A stretch of 64,000 nucleotides of DNA from positions 41,639,503 through 41,703,502 of the forward strand of contig CP136065.1 of the NCBI GenBank assembly GCA_032622095.1, given 5' to 3'. Positions within the stretch are counted from its first letter, which is position 1. The number at the start of each line of letters is the position of its first letter. This document shows, piece by piece, positions 43,925 to 55,684 of this stretch. Source of the DNA: Siphonodentalium dalli (lineage: Eukaryota; Mollusca; Scaphopoda; Gadilida; Siphonodentaliidae). Under the pieces are notes generated by a model, which had not been told where the DNA came from, searched no databases, and saw nothing but the letters and a program-made list of their open reading frames with translations. A program made the translations under genes and the position numbers.

Positions 43925-44044
43925 AATAATGGTCATTACCAGCCACCAGAAGAAGCACCCGTACCTCAAGCAAAATCATCACTGCCTGCAAAATCTTCAC
44001 TTTCACAACACGAACAAGAAAATATGGAAAGTGAAAATAGACAG
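43925..44044 (+). CDS. Linker exon 1 of the BEN-domain gene, copy C
   Basis: 40 codons, ends SLSQHEQENMESENRQ, donor GTGAGC. Open. Confidence 0.6.
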
Positions 44045-44135
44045 GTGAGCACAACAATCCATATTACAGTAAAATCTATTTTACTCAAATGTTAATTTCT
44101 AGAACTTTCCCCACCATTTTGTTAGCCACACAGTA

Positions 44136-44505
44136 TTAACCCTTTACCCAACAAAACGGCCAAAACCGGCCAAATAAAGCTTCAACAGCCTAAAATATCT
44201 TCGGTCTGTCTCAATAGAACCATACAAATATGGATATCATTGGAACCGGCTCCTTGACCACATTGTAATAGTTACAGTTATGCCCTGTGCCAATACATTC
44301 TCTTATATATGCGAGTCGACCATAGGTCGCCTCGCATATATAAGAGAATGCATTGGCATTTTTTCTTACATTCTTTAACAATTTTATAATTTTTAATGTG
44401 TTAAGCCAATGCATTCTCTTATATATGCGAGGCGACCTATGGTCGACTCGCATATATAAGAGAATGCATTGGCACAGGGCCCTTCTGTTGGGTAAAGGGT
44501 TAACA
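44136..44505. mobile_element. TTAA twin-hairpin MITE with an exact empty site in copy B
   Basis: Lies in 'cacacagta-TTAA-caggtaaat'. Copy B has that sequence uninterrupted with a single TTAA (20,396-20,399 region). 370 bp: the central spacer is about 30 bp shorter than in other copies. Confidence 0.95.
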
Positions 44506-44605
44506 GGTAAATCTCTATTATTAAGTGACCTAAGTGTATGATTTGGGTTCACTCACATTGAAATAGAGCCTCGATGCACTTGGCTATAATTTCATGCAGT
44601 CATAG

Positions 44606-44681
44606 AAATTATACTGTAACATACACACAGACCATGATACTTTAAATTATACTGTAACATACACACAGACCATGATACTTT
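44606..44681. repeat. 38-bp minisatellite, 2 units (copy C)
   Basis: AAATTATACTGTAACATACA at 44,606 and 44,644; six units in copy B. Confidence 0.85.
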
Positions 44682-44776
44682 AACATGTATAACATTTATA
44701 AATTTGTTAAATTATGGGTAGATCGAACTTGACAGTCCATTTATGATGAAATTGATTTGGTCTTAATTCTTTGCAG

Positions 44777-44871
44777 GAGGTATCTACAAATGATGAAGTA
44801 TTGGTAAGGGAGGAAGCCACAATTGATGGTGTGGTACTGGGACGAGAGAATGAGTGGCAGTACTCAACAAC
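44777..44871 (+). CDS. Linker exon 2 of the BEN-domain gene, copy C
   Basis: EVSTNDEVLVREEATIDGVV ... then AACAAC|GTTTAG: one G less than in A and B, so either the frame shifts or the donor moves by a base. Likely damaged. Confidence 0.45.
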
Positions 44872-45235
44872 GTTTAGTACCTTTAGCAAGTAGATTCAAT
44901 ATAATTTTTATTGATATCACTGGGTGGCAGTTGTGTACTGTTATAGACTATACAGTGAAACATGAATATACTATACTGTCAAACTCTCCTTAACCCTTTG
45001 GCGAGCAGAACGACATATATGTCGCTGTATGGTTCGCGAGTGAAACATCATATATGTCATTTCAGGAAGTGACATTTTTATGTAGACATACATGTAACTT
45101 CAATTCATCATCTGATTATAAATGAATTGTATAGGAGATATTTTAACTTACTCATGGACGGATGCCATACTCTTTGTTATGAAAACATGACTAAAATCAT
45201 TCAGAATGGTCCATAGACTACATTTATATCTTCAG

Positions 45236-45452
45236 GTTGATGGAGAACCCAAAGAAACTTTGGGAGGTAAGGAAGTTTTCCTTACCTCCGGACAAATGGA
45301 GGCCATCAACAAACTGAGCGCAGCCTCTTTGAAGCCAAAGAGAATCCTGGATATACTATTTAAAGCAAGTCACCTGGCTGGATGCTGTGCTTATGGTGGG
45401 TCCCATTCCACTAATGAACCTCTCGATGGCAAGGTAGTGGATGCTATCCAAG
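45236..45452 (+). CDS. BEN-domain exon, copy C
   Basis: Same length as copy B: VDGEPKETLGGKEVFLTSGQ, KRILDILFKASHLAGCC, HSTNEPLDGKVVDAIQ. Differences from B: VS to ET near the start and Thr to Lys in the core helix; frame intact. Confidence 0.65.
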
Positions 45453-46381
45453 GTAAGAACAGAGAAAGATAAGACATTTTATTTTTAAATCAAGGGCCCA
45501 AGGGTTAGTAGCAATCAAGTAGATGAAACTCTCAACTTAAATACAATGATTGTCATGATCATCAATAATAATATAAACATAAATCTTTTATTACATAAGG
45601 AATATCATACAAGAGTGAATACTGAAGTTAATTGTCAGGGAAGGTGCTATAATTTAGTTGCAAGGAAGCTCCAATCAACAACATGAAAGTGTCAATGACA
45701 CTGTAGCTCAACTTGGAAAGGGAATAATTTAATATATTACAGTCAATGGAGCGATTAGGAATGTGGAAAGTTGAATGTCTAATACTAGTTTATAGACATG
45801 AAGAGAAAAGTAAAATCCAAGATGGCTGCTGGCGGCCATGTTTTCAGCCGAATGACCCAAAATGAGTCGTTCCCATCTACATGTCATTGTTAACATCAAT
45901 GACAAATTTTATGACGATCAGACTAAAGGTACGACCTGTGGCCCGTGCTAATGGATTAAATTTTGAAATCCAAGATGGCCACTGGCGGCCATGTTTTTTG
46001 TCCGAATGACCCCGAAATCAGACTAAAGGTACGACCTGTAGCCCGTGCTAAAGGATTTAGTCATACAAAGAGTAAAATCCAAGTTGGCTGCTGGCGGCCA
46101 TGTTTTTTGGCCAAATGACCCCAAAATGACTCGTTCCCATCTACATGTCATTATTAACATTCATGACAAATTTATGATGATCAGACTAAAGGTACAACCT
46201 GTAGCCCGTGCTAAAGGATTTAGTCATACAAAGAGTAAAATCCAAGATGGCTGCTGGCGACCATGTTTTTTGGCCGATTGACCCCAAAATTACTCGTTCC
46301 CATCTACATGTCATTGTTAAGAACCATGACAAATTTAATGATGATCAGACTAAAGGTACGACCTGTAGCCCGTGCTAAAGA

Positions 46382-49300
46382 CAGGGTTCGTACACCTCCT
46401 GAAATTCCTTGAAACTCCTTGAATTTGGTAATAACCTTTCAAGGGCCCTGGAAAACTCCTTAAATATATAAAGGTATATGAATCTCCTGGAAAACTCCTT
46501 AAATTTTAGTATTATTGGTTCATGATGCCCTTTTAATGTTAATAATATTTATTTAGAATCTTCCGTAGTCGCCAATCTAGCGACAAATTATGTCTACCAC
46601 ATACAGAGCATTTATAATGAAACAGACTATAGTTGGGGTATGTAGTAACACTGGAAATCCCCAATCTATTATTGTATATTTTTACCAGGAAGAAGTTAAA
46701 TTATGGGATATCTTTTGTGTTTTACACACGTGCGTGAAGCGTGAAAATTGTGTCAAATTCTTTTGTCAATAACAATGCCCGGTGGGAAGTGTATTTTTAA
46801 TCCGGATTGGCTAACAAAGGATCAATACAAACTATGGGTTCAGCGTCATGGTTCAGATAAACATCGTGCGTATTGTGTCCTTTGCAAAAGTTCGTTTGAT
46901 GTAGCGAATATGGGTGAATCGGCGTTGGTCAGCCACACCAAATCAAAAAAGCACAGGACAGCCAGTGGCGGACAGACTTCATCGCAGACGCTTGCCAACT
47001 TTAATTATCAAATGCCAGCATCTTCAGCAAATAACAGTACCACTCCTTCTACAAGCAATGCTAGTATGACAAATCAAAATGTACCCACGCAGCAGTCGCA
47101 ATTGCCTATTTCCGCGGCAGCAGCTAAAACCGATACACTGACGGCAGAGATACTGTGGTGTATGAAAATGATTGATGACAATTACTCGTACCGGTCATCT
47201 GAAAAGACAAACAAGTTATTCCAAAAAATGTTTCCAGATAGTCAGGTGGCTAAAACATTTGCATGTGGAGAATCCAAGAGTAAATATTTAACCTGTTTTG
47301 GCATTGCACCTTATTTGTCAGGCTTACTGAAGGATGTTATAAATAAGGAGTCTGTGTTCGTGTTGTTATTTGACGAAAGCCTAAACAAGAAACTACAGGA
47401 AAAACAATTGGATGTCCATGTAAGATACTGGAGGGGTGACCAAGTGGTGACACGTTCAATTGGCACTGAATTTATGGGTCATGCAACTGCTCAAGATTTA
47501 TTTGACAAATTTAATTCGTGCATTAAAGACTTGCAATTAAAAAATTTAATTCAGATATCAATGGACGGGCCTAATGTCAATTGGCGGTTCTTTAAAATGA
47601 TGCAGGATGAACTGAAAACGTGACGGTAACTCTGAGCTAATCGACATTGGCAGTTGTGGCTTGCATGTAATTCATGGTGCATTTTTGGGAGGTGCAGTTG
47701 CGACTGGGTGGAGTGTTGACAGTATTCTATCCAGCATGTACTACCTATTCAAGGACACTCCAGCCAGAAGAGAGGACTTCACCAAAATAACTGGCAGCAG
47801 CATATTCCCCCTGAAGTATTGTAAGCACCGCTGGGTAGAAAATCTGCCAGTTATTGACAGGGCTCTTAAGATGTGGCCATCTATTAAAAAATATGTTGAT
47901 GCAGTAACGACTAGAAAGGTTCCGGACCCAAAAACAAAATCGATGGAGGTCATCGCAGCTGCAGTGAAAGATGATCTATTTTTGGCAAAGGCATATTTTT
48001 ATCAGTCAGTTGTCAAGGAAGTACACCCTTTCTTAGTTAGATATCAGACTGATAAACCTATGGTGCCCTTCTTACGTAAAGACATCGAGAAATTACTGCG
48101 GGACGTTCTTGCAAGGTTTGTAAAAGATGCAACATTAAGTGATGCTACTGACGTGAAAAAACTGGTATCAATTGATGTGACTGACAAAACAACATGGAAA
48201 GATTATTCAAAGATTAACGTGGGTTATTGTGCCGAGCAACAGCTAGGGAAGCTAATGTCAAACAAGAGGGTGAGTGATAAAGGACGGTTGGAGTTCAGGA
48301 TAGATTGCCGTAACTTCTTGATAAAACTTGTTGCCAAAATAGTGGAAAAATCACCACTGAAGTATTCAATTGTTCAAAATATGGCTTGTTTAGATCCAAC
48401 TAATTACGGAAAGAAAGAGAAATGCACACAATACATGAAGAGAATTCTTTTCCATCTGTGTGAATACAATTATGTAGTGGAAGCTGATTGTGATGATATC
48501 ATAAAACAAATGCGTGACTTTATTTCTGAGGCATTACTTGACGAAAGATTCAAGAAATTTAATTACATCACTGACAGGATAGATGACTTATTGTATTCAA
48601 AATTGGCAGGAGATCCCCAATACGGCAAGTTGTGGAAGATTGTAAAAGCCATGCTTGTCTTATCACATGGACAGGCAGCTGTTGAGAGGGGTTTTTCGAC
48701 AAATAAACAACTTGAAGTGGAGAATTTGAAAAAGGAATCATTGGTGTCTCAGCGTGTTATCAAGGACTATTTGATTGAAATTGAGGGACTTGATAATGTG
48801 ATTATTACAAAACCGCTATTGGTATCTGCCACCAGTGCCAGACTGAAATACCATGCATACTTGGACAGTCAGAGAAGAGCAAAGGAAATCACAGCCCAAT
48901 CTCTGAAACGTAAGGCCACAATCGATGAAATTGACTGTATCAAAAAGAAAAGAAGGAGACTGGAGGAGGATATTAAACTGTTGAAGCAGTCAGCTGATGA
49001 TTTTGCAGATAAGGCAGAAACAAGTAGGAAACTAGACTTCATAGTAAAATCAAACAGCCTTAGGAAAACTGCCTAGGAGAAAAAAGAGTTGCTTGCAGCA
49101 GCCACCAAGCAGCTTGATGACAAATTAAACAAACTCAAAAATAACTAAACCAGATTTACTAGACAGTGAGGCGTGTAAATAGTGTATTATCACAGTATAT
49201 ATGTTCTTATATTACAAAACTGACTTTGGATTTATGCACATAGATGTTCGTTATTAGATGTTTGGTGCAGCTGTTAAAATGTATAATGGTAAGATATTTC

Positions 49301-49601
49301 CATTCACATAATATAATGGTAGACATAGTAAGGTATGGTTATAGTATAACATACAAGATTGCAAAGTTGTCTCTTTTTGACTATTATATAAGGGCCCAGA
49401 GGTCTAACTGCAACAACTAGAACAGGCTGTGTTATTACCCTTTCGGTTTAGTGTAACATTACACCTAAAAACATTGTAAGTGACAACAAAAATATATGGT
49501 ACCTTAGTATTAGTATTGACTCCTTGAATTTTCCTCATAACTCCTGGAAAACTCCTGGAAAATTCCTTGAATTTAGCTTTGTCTCAGGTGTGGGAACCCT
49601 G
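46382..49601 (+). mobile_element. Near-complete hAT transposon (3.2 kb) nested in the satellite
   Basis: Ends CAGGGTTCGTACACCTCCTG and GGTGTGGGAACCCTG, an imperfect inverted repeat, with TAAAGA on each side (46,376-46,381 and 49,602-49,607) inside the monomer text 'gtgctaaagaatttagtc'. Sub-terminal arrays of CTCCTTGAATTT / CTCCTGGAAAACTCC are present at both ends and could be transposase-binding repeats. Confidence 0.85.
46775..49148 (+). pseudogene. hAT transposase, two frames separated by one frameshift
   Basis: Starts MPGGKCIFNPDWLTKDQYKL. BED-like finger YCVLCKSSFDVANMGESALV, SHTKSKKH at residues 30-60; Ser/Thr/Gln linker; VFVLLFDESLNKKLQEKQLD (first Asp), RYWRGDQVV, QISMDGPNVNWRFF (second Asp). 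Frame 1 ends TGA at 47,623; the next frame gives ELIDIGSCGLHVIHGAFLGG, HRWVENLPVIDRA, and the C-terminal dimerisation motif SHGQAAVERGFSTNKQ, then KKKRRRLEEDIKLLKQSADD. A TAG at 49,074 cuts the last 23 residues (a Lys-rich coiled coil to TAA at 49,148). About 790 codons in all. Only two lesions, so this is the youngest transposase gene here; a single-base sequencing error could even explain the frameshift. Confidence 0.85.
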
Positions 49602-49607
49602 TAAAGA

Positions 49608-52400
49608 ATTTAGTCATACAAAGAGTAAAATCCAAGATGGCTGCTGGCGGCCATGTTTTTGGCCAAATGACACCCAAAATTACTCGTTCCCATCTACATG
49701 TCAATATTAACATCCATGACAAATTTCATGATGATCAGACGAACAGTACGACCTGTGGCCCGTGCTAATTGATTAAATTTTGAAATCCAAGATGGCTGCT
49801 ATTTTTATGATGATCAGACTAAAGGTACGACCTGTAGCCCGTGCTAAAGGATTTAGTCATACAAAGAGTAAAATCCAAGATGGCTGCTGGCGGCCATGTT
49901 TTTTGGACGAATGACCCCAAAATGACTCGTTCCCATCTGCATGTCATTATTAACATTCATGACAAATTTTATGATGATCAGACTAAAGATACAACCTGTA
50001 GCCCGTGCTAAAGGATTTAGTCATACAAAGAGTAAAATCCAAGACGGCTGCTGGCGGCCATGTTTTTCGGCCAAATGACCCCAAAAGTACTCGTTCCCAT
50101 CTACAAGGTCAATATTATCATCCATGACAAATTTCATGATGATCAGACAAACAGTACGACCTGTGGCCCGTGCTAATGGATTAAATATTTAAATCCAAGA
50201 TGGCCGCTGGCGGCCATGTTTTTTGTCCGAATGACCCCAAAATGACTCGTTCCCATCTACATTCCAATATCAAATTTTATGATGATCAGACTAAAGGTAC
50301 GACCTGTAGCCCATGCTAAAGGATTTAGTCATACAAAGAGTAAAATCCAAGATGGCTGCTGGCGGCCATGTTTTTTGGACGAATGACCCCGAAATGACTC
50401 GTTCCCATCTACATGTGATTATTAACATTATTGACAAATTTTATGATGATCAGACTAAAAGTAGGACCTGTAGCCCGTGCTAAAGGATTTAGTCATGCAA
50501 AGAGTAAAATCCAAGACGGCTGCTGGCGGCCATGTTTTTTGGCCGAATGACCCCAAAATGACTCGTTCCCATCTACATGTCATTGTTAACATCCATGACA
50601 AATTTTATGATGATCAGACTAAAGGTACGACCTGTAGCCCGTGCTAAAGGATTTAGTCATACAAAGAGTAAAATCCAAGATGGCTGCTGGCGGCCATGTT
50701 TTTGAGCCGAATGACCCCAAAATGACTCGTTCCCATCTACATGTCAATATTAACATCCATGACAAATTTCATGATGATCAGACAAACAGTACGACCTGTG
50801 GCCCATGCTAATGAATTAAATTTTGAAATCCATGATGGCCGCTGGCGGCCATGTTTTTTGTCCGAATGACCCCAAAATGACTCGTTCCCATCTACATTCC
50901 AATATCAACAGCCATGACAAATTTTATGATGATCAGACTAAAGGTACGACCTGTAGCCCATGCTAAAGGATTTAGTCATACAAAGAGTAAAATCCAAGAT
51001 GGCTGCTGGCGGCCATGTTTTTTGGACGAATGACCCCGAAATGACTCGTTCCCATCTACATGTGATTATTAACATTATTGACAAATTTTATGATGATCAG
51101 ACTAAAAGTAGGACCTGTAGCCCGTGCTAAAGGATTTAGTCATGCAAAGAGTAAAATCCAAGACGGCTGCTGGCGGCCATGTTTTTTGGCCGAATGACCC
51201 CAAAATGACTCGTTCCAATCTACATGTCATTGTTAACATCCATGACAAATTTTATGATGATCAGACTAAAGGTACGACCTGTAGCCCGTGCTAAAGAATT
51301 TAGTCATACAAAGAGTAAAATCCAAGATGGCTGCTGGCGGCCATGTTTTTGGGCCGAATGACCCCAAAATAACTCGTTCCCATCTACATGTCAATATTAA
51401 CATCCATGACAAATTTCATGATGATCAGACGAACAGAGCGACCTGTGGCCCGTGCTAATGGATTGAATTTTGAAAACAAAGATGGCCACTGGCGGCCATG
51501 TTTTTTGTCCGAATGACCCCAAAATGACTCGTTGCCATCTACATTCCAATTTCAACAGCCATGACAAATTTCATGATTATCAGACTAAAGGTACGACCTA
51601 TAGCCCGTGCTAAAGGATTTAGTCATACAAAGAGTAAAATCCAAGATGGCTGCTGGCGGCCATGTTTTTGGGCCGAATGACCCCAAAATAACTCGTTCCC
51701 ATCTACATGTCAATATTAACATCCATGACAAATTTCATGATGATCAGACGAACAGAGCGACCTGTGGCCCGTGCTAATGGATTGAATTTTGAAAACAAAG
51801 ATGGCCACTGGCGGCCATGTTTTTTGTCCGAATGACCCCAAAATGACTCGTTGCCATCTACATTCCAATTTCAACAGCCATGACAAATTTCATGATTATC
51901 AGACTAAAGGTACGACCTATAGCCCGTGCTAAAGGATTTAGTCATACAAAGAGTAAAATCCAAGATGGCTGCTGGCGGCCATGTTTTTTGCCCGAATAAC
52001 CCAAAAATGACTCATTCCCATCTACATGTCATTGTTAACATCCATGACAAATTTTATGATGATCTGACTAAAGGTACGACCTGTAGCCCGTGCTAAAGGA
52101 TTTAGTCATGCAAAGAGTAAAATCGAAGATGGCTGCTGGCGGCCATGTTTTTTGGCCGAATGACCCCAAAATTACTCGTTCCCATCTACATGTCAATATT
52201 AACATCCATGACAAATTTCATGACGATCAGACGAACAGTACGGCCTGTAGCCCGTGCTAATGGATTGAATTTTGAAATCTAAGATGGCCGCTGGTGGCCA
52301 TGTTTTTTTTCCGAATGACCCCAAAATGAATCATTCCGGTACAAATGTTGATGTCAACAGCTATGACAAATTTCATAATGATCCGATCAAAGGTACGACC
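49608..52400 (+). repeat. ~160-bp satellite array with higher-order structure
   Basis: Two monomer types: A (GTGCTAAAGGATTTAGTCAT, then ACAAAGAGTAAAATCCAAGA) and B (GTGCTAATGGATTAAATTTT). Spacing between type-A starts is about 162-166 or 319 bp. An A-A-A-B block of about 645 bp repeats with the same private variant (ACTAAAAGTAGGACC near 50,457 and 51,103), and a 319-bp A-B block is duplicated nearly exactly (51,297 and 51,617, both with GAACAGAGCGACC). The left part of the same array is 45,700-46,381. Confidence 0.85.
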
Positions 52401-52503
52401 TGTAGCCTCTATTGTTGACGCCTTACGTACACACGCGCACACGGACGACGGACGACAAAGCCATGGCAATAGCTCAAACTTTACAAAGTAAAGTTGAGCT
52501 AAT

Positions 52504-52752
52504 AATTAAGTACTCATGTTTCATTCCCACTTGAATAGAGAATTTTGTGACTCAGATAGTGTACTGAAGTTGGCATAGTCTAGAGGGAAACTAGCCTTTA
52601 ATACCCAGGTATCTCATTTGGTATAATGCACTACTTTGTTAAGCCAAATCAACGAACAGTTAACATTTGTGATTAGAATTAATTTTCCAAACATGTTTTA
52701 TTTAATTTGTTGAACTTGCTTGAAAAGCAGACTTCTAATTATTGTATTACAG
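52504..52752. other. Resumed intron of the BEN gene, copy C
   Basis: Continues exactly where the intron broke off at 45,684. Ends in the acceptor ATTACAG. Confidence 0.7.
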
Positions 52753-52892
52753 CCTACATGAAGACCATCAGAGGACCGAATGGGACACCAGCCATAAGCC
52801 GAGCCATGGTGACTGAAGCCATAAACTCCAAATGTTCAACGAGCAGACGCGTGGAAAAGGATAAAAAAAATAAGATATTTATGATTGAATAA
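52753..52892 (+). CDS. Last exon of the BEN-domain gene, copy C
   Basis: A-YMKTIRGPNGTPAISRAM, TEAINSKCSTSRRVEKDKKN and KIFMIE before TAA. Now 7.3 kb from its BEN exon because of the insertion. Confidence 0.6.
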
Positions 52893-53877
52893 TTTAAGTC
52901 TATTGAAATTTATTAGAACATTCCATGAATCTCTACTCTAGCTACACCCGTAGAGATCATATTCCACTAGCAGAAAAACCTGGGAACTTTTTGATGTTGT
53001 GACAGGAAGCACATAAAATTGAAAAAAAAAACAGCATATGTAATCTGTTTCTCAGTTATTGCCGGTTCCCTAATAATGCATAATTGTAGATGAAGGTCTT
53101 TACTGAAAATTGCGCTATTTAAATGACTTTAAATTGTGAGTGATTTTGCTTTGCTTACAATTATGGAATTTCTAATGGGTAATTAATTTAATGTTTATTG
53201 TTATATCAGCTCACAAAAGTAAAAATAAAGCACGCAATTGCAAGCTGAGACTACCCCTAAATGTGAAGTAGATTATTGAGAAACAAGACCTAATGTGTTT
53301 ACAAAGAAATTCATCCCCTGCCTTGTTTGATCAATGTTATAAAAGTTCCCTGTTACAACAGGTGAGAACATTTTGTGAAGTAGTGTTTGGGGGGGGGGGG
53401 GGTAGCCCCGGGATGGTCGATCAGACTGATAGGTCTATTCCTTCACCCTGTGATAACATAAAAAAGTTACCAGGTTTTGTATTGTTGGAACATGATCTCT
53501 GCAGGCGTAAGCCAGAGTAGATTCATGGCATGATCTACACATGTATATACTTCAGTATTAAATGTTGCTTTATTGAAAACTGTGTTGACTACAATCAATT
53601 CCAGTAGTGTTTAGGCGGTATTTGGCTGTGACTGTGATCTACCTATTTTTTTTTGGTGAAATGTACTATTGTGATTCACAGAATGTGATCCAAAGAACAG
53701 ACTATGTGGAGCTATATGTGCTTCATTAATTGTACAATATGTGTGTGATCAATTTCTGTTTGCAGGAATGATTCCACTATCATTGTGAACAAATTGTAAT
53801 ATCATGCTTTCAACAGCGGTACCAAAGGCTGAATATTAAGCTAATGTGCTATATTATTACAAATTAATATATATATT
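52893..53877. other. Downstream flank of module copy C with poly-G run
   Basis: Aligns with copy A to 'atgtgctatatta' (53,855), then a 25-bp AT-only bridge leads into the duplicated block at 53,878. Poly-G at 53,389-53,402. Confidence 0.6.
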
Positions 53878-54196
53878 AAAAATTAATCGCACTGGAATCG
53901 CTAAATGTGCATGGTGCAACAAGGAAATAAACTATTCCAACGACGGGAAAAAGGCACTCAAACAACATTCAAAAGCAGTTTCACACGTTCGTCAGAGAAA
54001 CAACATTAGCTCAAACCAGTCATTGTCAGCAACATTCTATAATCTCAAAATTATTCTGGATGATGGATCTCACAGTGATAACAAATCTCCCACTCCTAGT
54101 ACTTCTAGTAATAATGAAATATGTTCCATGAACAGCCCGGTGTGTCCTTGTCTCTTGTCAGCAGCCATGTGCATTTGTCTGGAGTTAGACCGCTAG
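53878..54196 (+). pseudogene. hAT-2 BED-finger exon, copy 2
   Basis: KINRTGIAKCAWCNKEINYS, GKKALKQHSKAVSH and the Ser/Pro linker, in one frame here: the one-base slip of copy 1 is absent. The 5' end of the element is missing because the duplication starts inside it. Confidence 0.6.
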
Positions 54197-54489
54197 ATGT
54201 TAGAATTTATGCAATTTTTCAGGTAAACATATCTGAATGGTCTCATATCGGAAATATATAGAACCATGGTTTGTGAATATATAGGATATATTATGCCAGA
54301 GGTGCAAATGGAATTATGCAAAAACATGTATTTGGTGGACTGTGGACACCCCTCCCCGAACAGATGGGCCGGTATTATATTAATTTCCCGTGCCGTTTTT
54401 TTGACCCAGTCCGCCTCTGGGTACTTACATGCATACTGGATTACACGCATTCGTCTCTGTCCATCTGTCCACTTTTATTCTCATAAAGA
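54197..54489. other. ~290 bp present only in the second duplicate
   Basis: Lies between 'gttagaccgctagat' and 'acggaaaagatatcc', which are adjacent in copy 1 (ACGGAAAAGATATCC at 24,316), so either an insertion here or a deletion there. Contains a frame reading MPEVQMELCKNMYLVDCGHP without known relatives. Confidence 0.6.
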
Positions 54490-54780
54490 TACGGAAAAGA
54501 TATCCACGGTTTCGACCATGTATAATCCGTCAAGGGGGCAAATGCCACATGACAGTGGACATATACATGTAGCTCTTGTTTGGTTGTAGGAGAGAACTGA
54601 TAATTCACATCTGGAGCATTTGGTTTTGTGCACAATATGGAGAAGGATGCAGAAATCAATTATATGTCACAATGTGGATCATGATGTATGACCAATATTC
54701 AAAATTAATAAATATTTTGTGCTTTGCTTCATTAATTTATAGATGTAAAGCTTAAATTAAATATTTTTTCTCACCAACAG

Positions 54781-54890
54781 ATGGTCTGAAGGTCTACTTC
54801 TGAAGCCGTGGTTTCAAGGAGAATCTTGTTGAAAAGGGCAAAGAAGATGTCCATAAAATCAAAATGAAGTTGTTGGAGAGAAGGAAAAGG
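54781..54890 (+). pseudogene. Exon x of the unidentified gene, copy 2 (broken)
   Basis: D-GLKVYF then TGA where copy 1 has AGA, and the donor is GTGACT instead of GTGAGT. Otherwise as in copy 1. Confidence 0.55.
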
Positions 54891-55021
54891 GTGACTACAA
54901 TGTACAATATAAATATTATGATCTGACAGAGATTGCTATGGATAATGATTATTAATGATTATTCAAAATGTATATAATCGCATTGATAACTGCCTCGCTA
55001 AATTGAACATTTATAATTAAG

Positions 55022-55684
55022 TGCAGACGCTACGATTAAAATCGTAAGTGGGGAAAATCGCAGGTGGAGAAAAGTGACTTGCCCGCAGACGCTATGGTGC
55101 TGCGATATTTGCAGCTATGATTTTATCCACGTGATCAATCACATGATAGCAAAATATTATACCACATTCTCCGAATTATGCAACTAAATACATGTACATG
55201 ACATGTATCTCAATTTTCTAAACTAACAAGTTGATTTTGAAAGTTCAAGTGAAATTGAATATTTTTTATTTTGACATAATTGTTGTACCTGTCAACTCAT
55301 AAGGCTCAGCTGCCCCAATTGAATTTCAACAATTGCGGCAGCCCTCTACTCCTTGCCTGATATGTGGTATAGGCCTGCACTCCCTGTCATGCGACATCTC
55401 CACCAATGTGGCCTCGTTTTTGTAAGTGCAAGAAGTTTGTAAACTTTGCGCCATTTTTGAATGTTTTCTTTTCGTGGTATTTACAACATCACCAGTGCGA
55501 CAGTGGTCATGTGACAGCTATGATCACGCGTGTTGGCAAGGTTGTGCCACGATTTTCCTGTCAAAATCAAACAGTGCTTGATCGCTACGATTTGGCTACG
55601 ATATTGTTGTGGGCATGCGCATTGGATGCTTCCTCCTACGATTTTCCCCATTTACGATTTTAATCGCAGCGTGTGCGGTGGCAC
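55022..55684. mobile_element. MITE with ~45-bp inverted repeats, copy 2
   Basis: Same element as 24,846-25,508, carried along by the duplication. Confidence 0.65.

Larger units (their letters stand above)
45685..52501 (+). mobile_element. 6.8-kb satellite-bodied insertion in the BEN gene intron (copy C)
   Basis: Copies A and B have 'caacaacat-aattaagtact'; copy C has 6.8 kb there with a 2-bp AT at both edges. Left end GAAAGTGTCAATGACACTG, then TAGCTCAACTT; right end AAGTTGAGCTA, so TAGCTCAACTT forms an 11-bp terminal inverted repeat. The right sub-terminal part (GACGGACGACAAAGCCATGG, CAATAGCTC) resembles widespread bivalve repeats. The body is the ~160-bp tandem array, itself split by the hAT at 46,382-49,601. 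No gene of its own, so how it moved is unknown. Confidence 0.8.
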
